Shown here: positions 50,202 to 61,086 of the stretch, piece by piece | Numbering within the stretch: the first letter of the stretch is position 1 | Layout: each line of letters begins with the position of its first letter | Origin: Nitrospirota bacterium | GTDB taxonomy: Bacteria > Nitrospirota > Thermodesulfovibrionia > Thermodesulfovibrionales > UBA1546 | Reading direction: 5' to 3' | Assembly (NCBI GenBank): GCA_016208915.1 | Contig: JACQXE010000072.1 | Coordinates: 39,891 to 103,890 of the forward strand | Length of the DNA: 64,000 bases | The notes under the pieces: generated by a model | What the model saw: only the letters and a program-made list of their open reading frames with translations | Databases searched by the model: none | What the model was told of the DNA's origin: nothing | Made by a program: the position numbers and the translations under genes

Positions 50202-52346
50202 TTATCTTCTTACACTCAGTATCCCCTCGACCGAGGCAATCTTTTGTAGAAGGGCTGTAAGTTGTTTTTTGTTTGTGACCTCGAGAATTAATCCAACGTG
50301 TGCTTTTTTTTCAGAGGTTGAACTTGCTTCAACATTTTTTATGTTTACGTTCATAGAAGTGATGAGAGCGCTCAGGTCAGCCAGTATGCCTGGCCTGTCC
50401 ATAGCCTCAATGCTGATCTTTGCAGGATAGGTTGCCTCGCCTTCCTGTTTCCATTCAACATCAACAAGCCTTACATTATCCACAGCAAGACGTTCGAGGT
50501 TGCGGCATTGCTTATTATGTATGGTTACCCCCTGGCCTCGTGTGATGAAACCAACGAGATTGTCGCCTGGAACAGGAAAGCAGCATTTTGCCGTATGATA
50601 AAGGATATTGTCAATTCCCTTTATCGTTATTCCTTTGTGCTCTGTAGGGAGCTTACCTGGTTTTGATACTATTTCTTCAGCATGTTTTTCAGGCAGAAGT
50701 CTGTTTATAATTTGATGTGAAGAGAGCCTTCCATAACCTACAGCAACCAGCAGATCTTCCAAAGACTGTATGTTAAAAGATTTTGCAACCTCAAGCATTT
50801 TATCCGACTTAAGCATTGAGGCGCCAAGTCCCTGTCTCTTTAGGTCTTCTTCAAGGAGTTTTGTCCCGAGTTCTATGCTCTGTTTTCTCTCCTCAGCCTT
50901 TATCCACTGTTTTATCCTGCTCTTTGCCCTTTGAGTTACAACAAATTTCAGCCAATCTCTCGTAGGTACATGGGTTTGGGATGTTATTATCTCGACTACA
51001 TCGCCATTTTTTAGCTGATATCGCAGAGGCACGATCTTTCCGTCAATCTTTGCGCCAATGCATCTGTGTCCTACCTGTGTGTGAATACTATATGCGAAAT
51101 CAACAGGAGTCGAGCCCACAAGAAGCTCTTTGATATCACCCTTTGGAGTAAATACATATATAACATAAGGCACTACTGCGCCCTTTACCTCTTCAAGGAA
51201 GTCCTTGGCATTGGAAAATTCCTTTTGAGACTGGATAACTTCCCTCAGCCATGAGATATATCTGCTATTTTTTTCAGCGAATGCACCCTTTTCTTTATAC
51301 CTCCAGTGAGAAGCTATTCCCTCTTCAGCAGTCCGGTTCATATCCTCTGTCCTTATCTGGAATTCGACTCTTTCGCCTTTGGGTCCTATGACTGTTGTAT
51401 GAAGAGACTGGTACATATTTGACTTGGGAACACCGATATAATCCTTGAATCTGCCTGGCACTGGAGTCCAGAGCGAGTGGATAATGCCCATGACGGTATA
51501 GCAGTTTGCTTTTGTGTCAGTAATAATCCTTATTCCAAATACATCGTGCACCTGCTCAAATACTATTTTTTGTTTCTGCATCTTTTCGTAAATTCCATAG
51601 ATGTGTTTTACCCTGCTCGAAACCTTTCCTGAGATTCCTTCCTGTTTGAGCCTTTTCTCAAGCTCTTTTGAAACCTCTTTCAGGTAGCCTTCCTGTTCCT
51701 CCTTTCTCTTTGCAACCTTTTTGACTATATCTTCATAGAGTTCAGGCATTAGAGATTTAAAGCTGAGGTCTTCAAACTCTGTCTTCAGCCAGCCTATCCC
51801 AAGTCTGTTTGCTATGGGAGCATATATTTCGAGAGTTTCAGTTGCAATCCTTTTCCTCTTCGGTTCAGGGAGATGTTCAAGAGTCCTCATGTTATGAAGC
51901 CTGTCAGAAAATTTTATGAGTATGACCCTTACATCCTCTGCCATCGCAAGGAGCATTTTCCTGAAATTTTCTGCCTGTGCTTCCTCTTTTGTCATGAGCT
52001 CTATCCGGCTCAGTTTTGTAAGCCCATTGACAAGGAATGCTATGTCATTGCCAAAAATACCCTTTATGTCTTTCGATGTTGTGCCTGTGTCCTCTATCGT
52101 GTCATGCAGTAACGCTGCAGCAATGGTCATGGTGTCCATTTTCATATCTGCGAGTATCGATGCAACAGCAAGTGGATGGCCTATATAAGGGGTTCCTTCG
52201 ACCCTTTTCTGGCTGCAGTGCGCCTCGCTTGAGAATGCATAGGCTTTTTTCAGAAGGTCAACATCGGCATCAGGATGGTAGAAAAGCACTTTTTTTACTA
52301 TTCCGTCAATACTTAAAACTTCTTCTTCCATAAGATTATTATACAA
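50202..52346 (-). CDS. rel: RelA/SpoT-family (p)ppGpp synthetase/hydrolase
   Basis: HD, synthetase (YIGVPKSNMYQSLHTTV), TGS and ACT domains. Confidence 0.96.
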   Translation of the reverse strand: MYNNLMEEEVLSIDGIVKKVLFYHPDADVDLLKKAYAFSSEAHCSQKRVEGTPYIGHPLAVASILADMKMDTMTIAAALLHDTIEDTGTTSKDIKGIFGNDIAFLVNGLTKLSRIELMTKEEAQAENFRKMLLAMAEDVRVILIKFSDRLHNMRTLEHLPEPKRKRIATETLEIYAPIANRLGIGWLKTEFEDLSFKSLMPELYEDIVKKVAKRKEEQEGYLKEVSKELEKRLKQEGISGKVSSRVKHIYGIYEKMQKQKIVFEQVHDVFGIRIITDTKANCYTVMGIIHSLWTPVPGRFKDYIGVPKSNMYQSLHTTVIGPKGERVEFQIRTEDMNRTAEEGIASHWRYKEKGAFAEKNSRYISWLREVIQSQKEFSNAKDFLEEVKGAVVPYVIYVFTPKGDIKELLVGSTPVDFAYSIHTQVGHRCIGAKIDGKIVPLRYQLKNGDVVEIITSQTHVPTRDWLKFVVTQRAKSRIKQWIKAEERKQSIELGTKLLEEDLKRQGLGASMLKSDKMLEVAKSFNIQSLEDLLVAVGYGRLSSHQIINRLLPEKHAEEIVSKPGKLPTEHKGITIKGIDNILYHTAKCCFPVPGDNLVGFITRGQGVTIHNKQCRNLERLAVDNVRLVDVEWKQEGEATYPAKISIEAMDRPGILADLSALITSMNVNIKNVEASSTSEKKAHVGLILEVTNKKQLTALLQKIASVEGILSVRR

Positions 52347-53373
52347 CTTCTAAGTTCATTTACTGGGCCTTAATGCCTTGAGGTTCAGTTGCAGGGATGT
52401 TCCGCCTTCCCATTCATTTACGGTCGGTGTGAACACAGCATCTATAGTGGCTGGGGGGGCAGGGGTTCCCATATCAAACCCGATGGAATCAAACGAATAT
52501 GTTCCCTGTTTAAGGCGCATCTTCAGATGATTTTTCCCGACTATCCTCGGATTAATAACTGCAAGGTTTTTAGAACCAAACAGCGGTTCTCCATTACCAT
52601 AACCAAAGGGTCCAAGCATAGAAAGCTCTTTTACAAGGCCTGTGTTAACCTGAGAAAGCGTTATGTCTGCATCAATTTCGAGAGTAGGGGTAAGATCATC
52701 CTCGCTTAGTGTGCTTTTTATAATGCATTGCAGTGCCGCTTTAAAGGCAGGAATACTTTCAACTCTTAACCGTATTCCTGCTGCCTGCTTGTGGCCTCCA
52801 AAAGAGATGAGAATATCTCTGCATTGAGCAAGCCCTTTGCATATATCAAAAGAAGGAATGCTTCGCGCAGAACCTTTTGCAATATCATTCTCCTCAGCCA
52901 GGATGAATGCAGGTTTGTTAAATTCCTCTGCAAGACGCGAGGCGACAATACCCAGAACGCCCTGATGCCATTTCTTTCCAGAAAGCACAATAACTAAATC
53001 TTGTTCTTCATCATTAAGTCTTGACAATGCTTCCTGATAGACCTCTTCCTCTATCTTCTGCCTCTCGGAATTCAGCCTGTCAAGCCATATTCCAAGGTCA
53101 GCTGCCTCCTGAGAATTATCTGAAAGAAAAAGACGTACCACATCAGTGGCATTAGCAATCCTGCCTGCTGCATTTATCCTGGGTATTAATGTGAATGAGA
53201 GGAGTTCTGATCGCAATTCTCGATTGTCAATGCCGGCGACTTTTTTAAGCGCGGTTATGCCATGCCGCCTGCTGTCCTGAATAAGCTTCAGCCCCTCTTT
53301 CACGATAACCCTGTTTTCCATTGTTAGCGGGACCACGTCTGCTATTGTGCCAAGGGTTGCTAAGTCAAGTAAC

Positions 53374-53394
53374 AATTCCGAATTCCGAATTCCG
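53374..53394. repeat. 7-bp tandem repeat (AATTCCG)x3
   Basis: aattccgaattccgaattccg read directly. Confidence 0.97.
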
Positions 53395-53554
53395 AAGCCA
53401 ATGCCTGGGCAAACTTAAAGGCGACGCCTGCACCGGATAAAGTTGAAAGTTGAGAGTTAGAAGTTGAGAGTTTTGGATTTATTATTACGATTGCTTCAGG
53501 AAGCAAATAGGGGGTAGGGGTTATGGGTCGGGAACTATCATCTTCTCCTCTACT

Positions 53555-53581
53555 AATCCCCAATCCCCAATCCCCAATCCC
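53555..53581. repeat. 7-bp tandem repeat (AATCCCC)x3.9
   Basis: aatccccaatccccaatccccaatccc read directly. Confidence 0.97.
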
Positions 53582-54103
53582 TTTTCTTACAGGTTCATGA
53601 TGGTCTGTTATGATGACATCAATGCCTTCCTGCTTTGCATTAGTGGCTGCCTCAAAAGACGTGATCCCGCAGTCAACTGTGATTATCAGTGATACCCCAA
53701 GCTCTTTTGCAAGCCTGACAGAGGCAGGATTGAATCCATAGCCGTGTTGAATTCTCTCAGGTATGAAATAATGTGTATCTACTCCTAACATCCTGAGAGT
53801 CTGAACCATTATGGCTGTTGCAGTAAGTCCGTCTGTGTCATAATCGCCGTGGATAAGGATTCTTTCTTTTCTGGATAAGGCATCCCTTATTCTTTCAACA
53901 GCAGTTGTTATCCCGGGAAGCGCAAAAGGATCAGAAAGGGCAGAGATAGCAGGGTTAAGAAAATCAGCGACTTCAGCGGGGGTTTTAAGCCCTCTGTTTA
54001 TCAGAATCTGAGCAAAGACAGGTGAGACAGAAGCGGTCTTTGACAGATAGTTTATATATTCAGGATTGGTCTTTTTTAGAATCCATTCCCTGTTCATGCT
54101 CCT

Positions 54104-55015
54104 TTATTTCTTTGCAAACGGTTTTTTGTCTCCCCATAGAAGGACTATGGGGCTTGCAATAAAGATAGAGGAATATGTTCCGATAATCACTCCCATAATC
54201 ATGGCAAGGGCAAAGTCATGGATAACCTCGCCTCCGAAAAGGAAGAGCGCAACTGATGTGAGGAGAACTGTAAGTGAAGTAATGATCGTCCTCGAGAGGA
54301 CTTCATTAATGCTTATATTCATCACTGCATCAAGCGGCTCTTTATACCTGCTCTTCAGGTTCTCCCGTATCCTGTCAAAAACGACCACTGTGTCTGTAAG
54401 AGAATATCCTGCAACAGTAAGAAGCGCTGTGATAAGTATAAGGTTTATTTCACGACCCATGATATAAAACACACCCAGGACTGCAAGCACATCATGAAAA
54501 GTTGCGATTGTAGCGCCCACTCCGAATCTGAACTGGAATCTGAAGGCAACGTAAATAAGTATTCCTATTACTGCAATAGCTATAGCCTTTCCTGCATCTG
54601 CCCTGAGTTTGCCCCCTACCTTTGGACCTATCTCAGTGGTGGAATCAACAACATATTTGTTGTCAGAAAATCTCCGGCTGATGATGCTGGTTATTGAAGA
54701 AGATGTCTGGCCGAGCTGTTGCTCTGTCTTTTTTACCCTTATAAGCATCTTGTTTTCGGTGGGCAGGTCCTGAAGGTCAAAGTCCTTAAGCCCGCCTTCT
54801 TCGAGCGCCTTTCTTATATCATGAAGGACCACAGATTTTTCAAACTTGAGCTGTATTGAAGTTCCACCTGCGAAGTCAATCCCAAGATTTGCTTTTCCGG
54901 TTGCTATCTGTACCATTGCAATTATACCGAGGATCGAGAGTATTCCGGAAAAGATGAATGCAATATTCCTCTTGCCCATGAAATTTATGTTTGTATTCCT
55001 TATGAGTTCTAACAT
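54104..55015 (-). CDS. secF: Protein translocase subunit SecF
   Basis: GIDFAGGTSIQLKF; SLTDTVVVFDRIRENL. Confidence 0.96.
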   Translation of the reverse strand: MLELIRNTNINFMGKRNIAFIFSGILSILGIIAMVQIATGKANLGIDFAGGTSIQLKFEKSVVLHDIRKALEEGGLKDFDLQDLPTENKMLIRVKKTEQQLGQTSSSITSIISRRFSDNKYVVDSTTEIGPKVGGKLRADAGKAIAIAVIGILIYVAFRFQFRFGVGATIATFHDVLAVLGVFYIMGREINLILITALLTVAGYSLTDTVVVFDRIRENLKSRYKEPLDAVMNISINEVLSRTIITSLTVLLTSVALFLFGGEVIHDFALAMIMGVIIGTYSSIFIASPIVLLWGDKKPFAKK

Positions 55016-55026
55016 CTTTCCTCCTG

Positions 55027-56652
55027 CTATATGCTCAGATTTTTGACTTCATGCCTGTTGTTTATCAGATCAAAGACTGTTTTTGTTCCAACCAGCGCTG
55101 TAAAGAGGTTTATTGAAACGCCGAGACTCAATGTTACTGCAAACCCTTTTATAGGTCCTGTTCCAAACTGGAAAAGGACCGCTGCTGTTATTAGTGTTGT
55201 CACATGCGAGTCAAATATTGTCCAGAACGCCTTGTTGTACCCTGAATCAACTGCAGACCGCGGTGTTTTGCCTGCACGAAGCTCGTCTCTTATCCTTTCG
55301 AACATAAGCACATTAGAATCAACCGCCATGCCGATCGCAAGAATTATTCCTGCAATACCCGGCATAGTAAGCGTTGCGTTCAGAGACGCCATTGCGCCCA
55401 GAAGAAGTATTATATTAAGCATAAGGGCGAAGTCTGCGATTACACCTGAAAGCCTGTAATAGATGATCATGAAGATCACAACGAGCAGAGTGCCGAGGAT
55501 CCCTGCCATCTTGCCGGCCTCTATAGAATCTGTGCCAAGCGAAGGACCTACGGTGATATTCTGAAGCATTTTCACAGGCGCAGGAAGCGCGCCAGCCTTG
55601 AGTATTATTGCAAGGTCTTTCGCATCATCCATAGAAAAACTCCCTGTTATCTGCGCATCTCCTCCAGAAATCCGTTCCTGAATCACAGGCGCTGAATACA
55701 CAGTGTTGTCAAGAATTATAGCAAGGCGCTTTTTAACATTTGCTCCTGTTATCTCCTCAAACATTTTTGCGCCTGCTGCATTAAATGATATAGAGACATA
55801 AGGCTCTCCGAACCTTGAAGAATCAATATTTACCCGCGCATCCTTAAGCATGTCTCCTGTCAGCAGTACCTGTTTTTTTAGGAGGATAGGCAGCTTTCTT
55901 ACAGCGCCCGTTTCTCTGTTTATCTTCTTCTCAAACAGAATCTCATCATTTACAGGGATTCTCTCTGAAAACTGCTTTAAGATATTCTCCTCATCTGCAG
56001 GGTCTATGGTTGCCGGAATTTCAGCAGCAACAGGCGATACATCGTCAACAAGCTTGAATTCAAGTAGCGCAGTTTTCCCGATTACCTCTATTGCACGTTT
56101 GGGGTCTTTTATGCCCGGCAACTGAACAACGATCTCATTTGTGCCCTGCCTGTGTATTGTTGGCTCTGCAACGCCAAACTGGTCAATTCTGTTGCGGATG
56201 GTCTCCAGCGCCTGCTCAGCAGCATCGTCTCTTATCTTTGTTGCTTCTTTATCAGAGATTTTATATAGAAGCCTTATCCCTGTCTCAATAGCTGTGAGTA
56301 TGGGGTATGTGTCCTCTATGGCCTTTCTTATCTCTGGCGAGGCAGGTGTTACTGTTAGAATCAATCCGCTTGCCGAGGTCTCTGCGCTAAGCTTCTTTTT
56401 TGCAAGGATGTCTTTTAAGGACTGCGCAATACGTTCTGTCTGTATTTCAACGGCCCTTTCTCCTTCAACCTCGAATACAAGATGTATGCCGCCCTGAAGA
56501 TCAAGCCCGAGGGTTATGCCCTTGTCAGGCATATTTTTTTTCCACCATTCAGGCATATGTTTGAATAACGGTGTGTTCGGAAGGAAAAATACTAATGCGA
56601 GAATAACTGTTATCCCAATAAGTACAAATTTCCATAAAACGTTCTTTTTCAT
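55027..56652 (-). CDS. secD: Protein translocase subunit SecD
   Basis: [65 protein letters not shown]. Confidence 0.97.
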   Translation of the reverse strand: MKKNVLWKFVLIGITVILALVFFLPNTPLFKHMPEWWKKNMPDKGITLGLDLQGGIHLVFEVEGERAVEIQTERIAQSLKDILAKKKLSAETSASGLILTVTPASPEIRKAIEDTYPILTAIETGIRLLYKISDKEATKIRDDAAEQALETIRNRIDQFGVAEPTIHRQGTNEIVVQLPGIKDPKRAIEVIGKTALLEFKLVDDVSPVAAEIPATIDPADEENILKQFSERIPVNDEILFEKKINRETGAVRKLPILLKKQVLLTGDMLKDARVNIDSSRFGEPYVSISFNAAGAKMFEEITGANVKKRLAIILDNTVYSAPVIQERISGGDAQITGSFSMDDAKDLAIILKAGALPAPVKMLQNITVGPSLGTDSIEAGKMAGILGTLLVVIFMIIYYRLSGVIADFALMLNIILLLGAMASLNATLTMPGIAGIILAIGMAVDSNVLMFERIRDELRAGKTPRSAVDSGYNKAFWTIFDSHVTTLITAAVLFQFGTGPIKGFAVTLSLGVSINLFTALVGTKTVFDLINNRHEVKNLSI

Positions 56653-56665
56653 CTAACCTCCATCT

Positions 56666-57364
56666 TTATGCCAGCCGTGTATTATTTATATATAACTGGA
56701 ATTCACAGCCTAAAACATTAGCTGCTTTTCTGCATGCAATCATTCGGGACAGAAAGATCTCAAAATATTCTATGACCTGCGAAATCCGCGTGTCTATAAC
56801 AAGCAGAAGTTTTATTAGTTTTTTATCCGGCTCTATTAACAACTCTGATTCGGTGGCTGCGTAATTTACCCTGTCATGAATGTCTTCGGAGACCATTAAG
56901 GGATTTCGGACCCTGCTCCTATGGACGTCTGCCTTATCAGCAAGCACAAGCGCTGCAGAAATGGCATCAGGGATCACGCCCTCATCCTCTTCGTGTATTA
57001 CAATTGCCATCATGACTCTTATAATATCCCTGAGTTCATATCCCACCTCTTCCAAAACCTCTTTTGCAAGGATTGCTCCCATCTTATGATGATTTGCCCT
57101 TCCAAGCATATTGCCTATGTCATGCAAAAAACCAGCAGCAGCAGCTAACTCTGCCTCACTTTCAGCAAATGACAGTTTTTTCAGTATGTTATGTGCAGTC
57201 TTAGAAACGATGTCAGTATGCCTGAACCCATGTTCTGTATAACCAATAGCCTCAAGATATTTATCCGCCATCTCGATATACAGCTTTGCCTTTTCACTGC
57301 TGCGAAGGACATCGAGATCTGAAGACAAATCACTCTTCTTCTGAAGCAGGCCTGATTGTTGCAA
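56666..57364 (-). CDS. HD-domain phosphohydrolase
   Basis: GFLHDIGNMLGRANHHKMGA. Confidence 0.8.
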   Translation of the reverse strand: MQQSGLLQKKSDLSSDLDVLRSSEKAKLYIEMADKYLEAIGYTEHGFRHTDIVSKTAHNILKKLSFAESEAELAAAAGFLHDIGNMLGRANHHKMGAILAKEVLEEVGYELRDIIRVMMAIVIHEEDEGVIPDAISAALVLADKADVHRSRVRNPLMVSEDIHDRVNYAATESELLIEPDKKLIKLLLVIDTRISQVIEYFEIFLSRMIACRKAANVLGCEFQLYINNTRLA

Positions 57365-57662
57365 TGTACGCCTTCCCGAATTTTGCTTTCACATTTTCTG
57401 CAATCTTTAGTGCCACTGTATTTGTACCAACCGCCTCGACAACGCCGTAAATTCCGCCTGAAGTAATAACCTTGTCGCCCTTCTTTAGGTTGTCAAGCAT
57501 CTGTTTGTGTTCTTTCCCCTTTTTCTGCTGAGGCCTTATGAGAAGGAAATAAAATATGACGAAGATTAGTATTAATGGTAGTAGCGACTGTATCATTGAG
57601 CCTGCTCCCTGAGCCCCTGCATCCTGCCCTGGTGCCATTGCCCATGCAATATCTAAAAACAT
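57330..57662 (-). CDS. yajC: Preprotein translocase subunit YajC
   Basis: FVIFYFLLIRPQQKKGKEHKQMLDNLKKGDKVITSGGIYGVV. Confidence 0.95.
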   Translation of the reverse strand: MFLDIAWAMAPGQDAGAQGAGSMIQSLLPLILIFVIFYFLLIRPQQKKGKEHKQMLDNLKKGDKVITSGGIYGVVEAVGTNTVALKIAENVKAKFGKAYIATIRPASEEE

Positions 57663-57762
57663 AGTAATACCTCCTGTCTGCCCCGGCTGATTAACCGAGG
57701 AGGAAAAGTTTTGGATTATATATTAACTATTAAATAGCAATTTAATCAAGGCAGAGAAGGAT

Positions 57763-58953
57763 CTATCTCAATATCAAATACTCTACAACAGCAATGCAAA
57801 AAACAATTACTCCTGCTGGAATGATCTTCTTATATAGTCCTCCAAAATCGGCTTTGAAATATTCTCTCGTAAGAACAAGACAGATATGAACAGGAGAAAC
57901 CAGAACACCGATAAAGCCTGATGCAAAGGCAAATGTTATTATGCCTATGGAATTATTTCCTGCAATGCTCAATAGTAAAGGGAATGTGCTTCCCACAAAT
58001 CCTACTGTAAGCCCTGTTAAGAGACCAGTTATAAATGGAAGCAGAAATAGTATCGGCATAAAAGGAATGCCTTCTGCTGTCAGAAAACTGCTCAGGTTTT
58101 TTACTGCACCGGATGCCTCCATTGTCTGCTTGAATAACATAATGCCGATTATCAGCATGATGACATCCATAGAAAGTCCATGTTTGATTACCCTCAGTAT
58201 GTCCTTTAAGCTGAATCTGTAAAAAATGGACAACGCAATGATTGCAAACAGCAATGCGTAATGAAGCTCTATATGGAAAATGACCACAAGTAAAAGCACT
58301 GCTGTTATCGGGATAAAGCTAAACAAACCTTTTTTCGATACACCTTCAGTTTTTGGAAATTTGCCATTTGCCTTTCTCATGCTGAAGAAAAATCCTGTTA
58401 TCACAATAAAAGCAGCATAAGGAGTATTTGCAAGGATTAAATTTCTTAACTCAATGTTTGATATTGCTGAGGCGAGAAGGATTCCAGGATATAGAGGGAG
58501 TATATATTCCCATGGGTGTCTGAACCAGTAATTTATAAAAGCCTTTTCTTCCCGAGACATATCCATGCCTTTTGTAGATTCATCGACCATCGGGGCTGAG
58601 AAATATGCCCCACCCACAGAAGGCAGAAGCCCTATTAAAAGCGGCATCGATACTATAACGGCCTTTTTTCTCAGGAGCAGTTGCTTTGACGCCTTCATCA
58701 TATCAGAAAGCACATCCTTTTCTCTGAGTATCATCTCAAAGCTTCTTATTAGGGTTAAGGCAAGGGCAAGCTTTATTGTTACCTTATCAACAAATGTGCT
58801 TTTTATTGTAGATAAAACATCCCGCGGAGTCATCAGGTATAAGAGAGCAAGCATACCTGAGGCAATAAGCATGACATAACCGATGTTTATCTTTTTCCTC
58901 AGCAGAATGAGGATGATTACAAATATAGCGGATATTTTAAGGATATCTGACAT
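57763..58953 (-). CDS. DUF401 family membrane protein
   Basis: Multi-TM protein: IGLLPSVGGAYFSAPMVDE...FASGFIGVLVSPVHICLVLTREYFKAD. Confidence 0.75.
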   Translation of the reverse strand: MSDILKISAIFVIILILLRKKINIGYVMLIASGMLALLYLMTPRDVLSTIKSTFVDKVTIKLALALTLIRSFEMILREKDVLSDMMKASKQLLLRKKAVIVSMPLLIGLLPSVGGAYFSAPMVDESTKGMDMSREEKAFINYWFRHPWEYILPLYPGILLASAISNIELRNLILANTPYAAFIVITGFFFSMRKANGKFPKTEGVSKKGLFSFIPITAVLLLVVIFHIELHYALLFAIIALSIFYRFSLKDILRVIKHGLSMDVIMLIIGIMLFKQTMEASGAVKNLSSFLTAEGIPFMPILFLLPFITGLLTGLTVGFVGSTFPLLLSIAGNNSIGIITFAFASGFIGVLVSPVHICLVLTREYFKADFGGLYKKIIPAGVIVFCIAVVEYLILR

Positions 58954-58992
58954 TCTGAATTATAACATGCGGTTTATATTCGTATTATTAGT

Positions 58993-59120
58993 TAAGCAGG
59001 GGATGGTATTTGAGCGGCTTATTTTGCCGATATTCCAACAGGAAAAATCAAAAATATTAAGAGGTAAAATCCTCGGAGGCCGAAAGGACGAGAATGAGCG
59101 AAAATTCTATCCCCTGCTTA
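58993..59120 (-). repeat. Structured repeat copy A (128 bp)
   Basis: TAAGCAGGGGAT...ATCCCCTGCTTA termini; core on the minus strand TTCGCTCATTCTCG...CTCCGAGGATTTTACC...TATCGGCAAAATAAGCCGCTC. Confidence 0.92.
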
Positions 59121-59157
59121 TTCTTAATAAGGTGTTATGAGCTTGTCTTAAAGGGAT

Positions 59158-59233
59158 TGGAGGCGGCGAGCGGATTTGAACCGCTGCATAAAGGTTTTGC
59201 AGACCTCTCCCTTAGCCACTTGGGTACGCCGCC
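59158..59233 (-). tRNA. tRNA-Cys(GCA)
   Basis: Minus strand GGCGGCGTACCCAAGTGGCTAAGGGAGAGGTCTGCAAAACC...GGTTCAAATCCGCTCGCCGCCTCCA. Confidence 0.96.
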
Positions 59234-59238
59234 AATTA

Positions 59239-59314
59239 TGGAGCGGGAAACGGGACTCGAACCCGCGACCCCAACCTTGGCAAGGTTGTGCTCTACCAAC
59301 TGAGCTATTCCCGC
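59239..59314 (-). tRNA. tRNA-Gly(GCC)
   Basis: Minus strand GCGGGAATAGCTCAGTTGGTAGAGCACAACCTTGCCAAGGTTG...GGTTCGAGTCCCGTTTCCCGCTCCA. Confidence 0.97.
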
Positions 59315-59440
59315 ATCAAAAAAATAAAAAGTTGGAAATTGAAAAACTCTATTACTAACTTCTTATTCTCAACTCTTAACTTAGGCTTGATTAATGAGTT
59401 ATACTATCAAGAATAATGAAAAAAGGACTTTTTTGTCAAT

Positions 59441-60925
59441 ATGCTCTACCCTGACCTGCAAACATTTAAGGCATTATCAAAAAAGGGGAATCTCATTCCT
59501 GTTTACAGGGAGATCCTTGCTGATCTGGATACACCGGTAACGGCATTCCTTAAGATTGGAGGTAGCCCGTCTTTTCTTCTTGAGAGTGTTGTTGGAGGAG
59601 AAAAATGGGCAAGGTATTCCTTCCTCGGCTCGAATCCTTCAAAAATTATAAAAGGGTGGGAAAATAAGGTCGAAATAAAAGAGGCAGGCAAAAAGCCTGT
59701 TCTATTTGAGACAGAGGACCCAATCGAAATATTGAGAAAGGAACTCTCTGTTTATAAGCCTGTTGATGTAGACGGTCTGCCGAGATTTTCAGGGGGGCTA
59801 GTTGGTTATATAGGCTATGACATGGTCAGGTTTTTTGAAAGAGTTCCTGATATGAAAAAGCCCGGTCTGGGTCTGCCTGATATGTTTTTTATGCTCACAG
59901 ATACAATGCTTATATTCGACAGCCTGAAACAGAAGATTAAGATCGTCTCGAATGTCCATATTGACGGAAAAGGAACTGTAAAGGCATATAAAGAAGCAGT
60001 GGAAAAGATAGACAGCATCACTGAAAAATTAAAAGGGTCAAAGTTGAAAGTTAGAAATTCAAAAGGTAAAAGTAAAAAAACCAGCAACAAATTCATATCG
60101 AGCTTTGGGACAAAAAAGGCGTTTGAAAAAGCGGTCCTCAAATCAAAAGAATATATAGCTGCAGGTGACATATTCCAGGTCGTACTCTCCCAGAGGTTCG
60201 AAAGTAAATCCCATATCGAGCCATTTGATATTTACAGGGCATTGCGTGTAATAAACCCTTCGCCTTATATGTACTTTATTAATACAGGCGATATGGAGGT
60301 TGTCGGCTCATCCCCTGAGATACTTGTGAGGCTGGAGGATGAGAAAATAGTGCTCAGGCCTATTGCAGGCACAAGAAGGCGCGGTGAGACAGAGACTGAG
60401 GATAAGGCATTGGAAGATGAACTCAGAAAAGATCCAAAAGAGATTGCAGAGCATATAATGCTTGTTGACCTCGGAAGAAATGATGTCGGAAGGGTGGCGG
60501 AGAAAGGTTCGGTTGAGGTCACAGAGCTTATGGCTGTTGAGAGATACAGTCATGTGATGCATATGGTTTCTAATGTTGAGGGAAATCTTATAAGCGGTAA
60601 AGATGCATTCGATGTTCTCAGTGCATGTTTCCCTGCAGGGACTGTAACAGGCGCTCCAAAGGTCAGAGCCATGGAAATCATCGAGGAACTTGAGCCTACA
60701 AAAAGGGGGCCGTATGCAGGTTCAGTCGGATACTTCAGCTATTCAGGCAATATGGACACATGCATTACTATCCGAACGCTTATAATAAATGGAAATAAGA
60801 TATATGTTCAGGCAGGAGCAGGCATTGTTGCTGATTCTATTCCTGAGAGGGAATATAAAGAAACAGTAAATAAGGCGATAGGGATGATGGAGGCAGTTGA
60901 TATGGCGGAGAAGGGATTAAGTTAG
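59441..60925 (+). CDS. trpE: Anthranilate synthase component I
   Basis: IAGTRRRGETETEDKALEDELRKDPKEIAEHIMLVDLGRNDVGRV; GAPKVRAMEIIEELEPTKRGPYAGSVGYF. Confidence 0.96.
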   Translation: MLYPDLQTFKALSKKGNLIPVYREILADLDTPVTAFLKIGGSPSFLLESVVGGEKWARYSFLGSNPSKIIKGWENKVEIKEAGKKPVLFETEDPIEILRKELSVYKPVDVDGLPRFSGGLVGYIGYDMVRFFERVPDMKKPGLGLPDMFFMLTDTMLIFDSLKQKIKIVSNVHIDGKGTVKAYKEAVEKIDSITEKLKGSKLKVRNSKGKSKKTSNKFISSFGTKKAFEKAVLKSKEYIAAGDIFQVVLSQRFESKSHIEPFDIYRALRVINPSPYMYFINTGDMEVVGSSPEILVRLEDEKIVLRPIAGTRRRGETETEDKALEDELRKDPKEIAEHIMLVDLGRNDVGRVAEKGSVEVTELMAVERYSHVMHMVSNVEGNLISGKDAFDVLSACFPAGTVTGAPKVRAMEIIEELEPTKRGPYAGSVGYFSYSGNMDTCITIRTLIINGNKIYVQAGAGIVADSIPEREYKETVNKAIGMMEAVDMAEKGLS

Positions 60926-60937
60926 ATTATGTTTACT

Positions 60938-61070
60938 AAAGCAGGATATAATATTCTCGCTCATTCTCGCCCGCCTCGGCGGACTCCGAGGATTTTGCCT
61001 TTTAATATTTTTGATTTTTTGCTGTCAGAATATCGGCAAAATAAGCCGCTCAAATATCATACCCTGCTTT
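60938..61070 (+). repeat. Structured repeat copy B (133 bp)
   Basis: AAAGCAGGATATAATATTCTCGCTCATTCTCGCCCGCCTCGGCGGACTCCGAGGATTTTGCC...TATCGGCAAAATAAGCCGCTCAAATATCATACCCTGCTTT. Confidence 0.93.
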
Positions 61071-61086
61071 TCTTCAGAGGAAAACC

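Larger units (their letters stand above)
52356..54097 (-). pseudogene. recJ: Single-stranded-DNA exonuclease RecJ, frameshifted at a heptamer tandem repeat
   Basis: N-terminal part 53360..54097 (ILIHGDYDTDGLTATAI, VIITDHHEP) and C-terminal part 52356..53375 (LLLDLATLGTIADVVPL) in different frames; break at (AATTCCG)x3. Confidence 0.85.

Noticed and set aside
53360-54097. Separate short RecJ-like gene
   Set aside because: Reading across the heptamer tract joins it to 52356..53375 as one recJ; not two genes.
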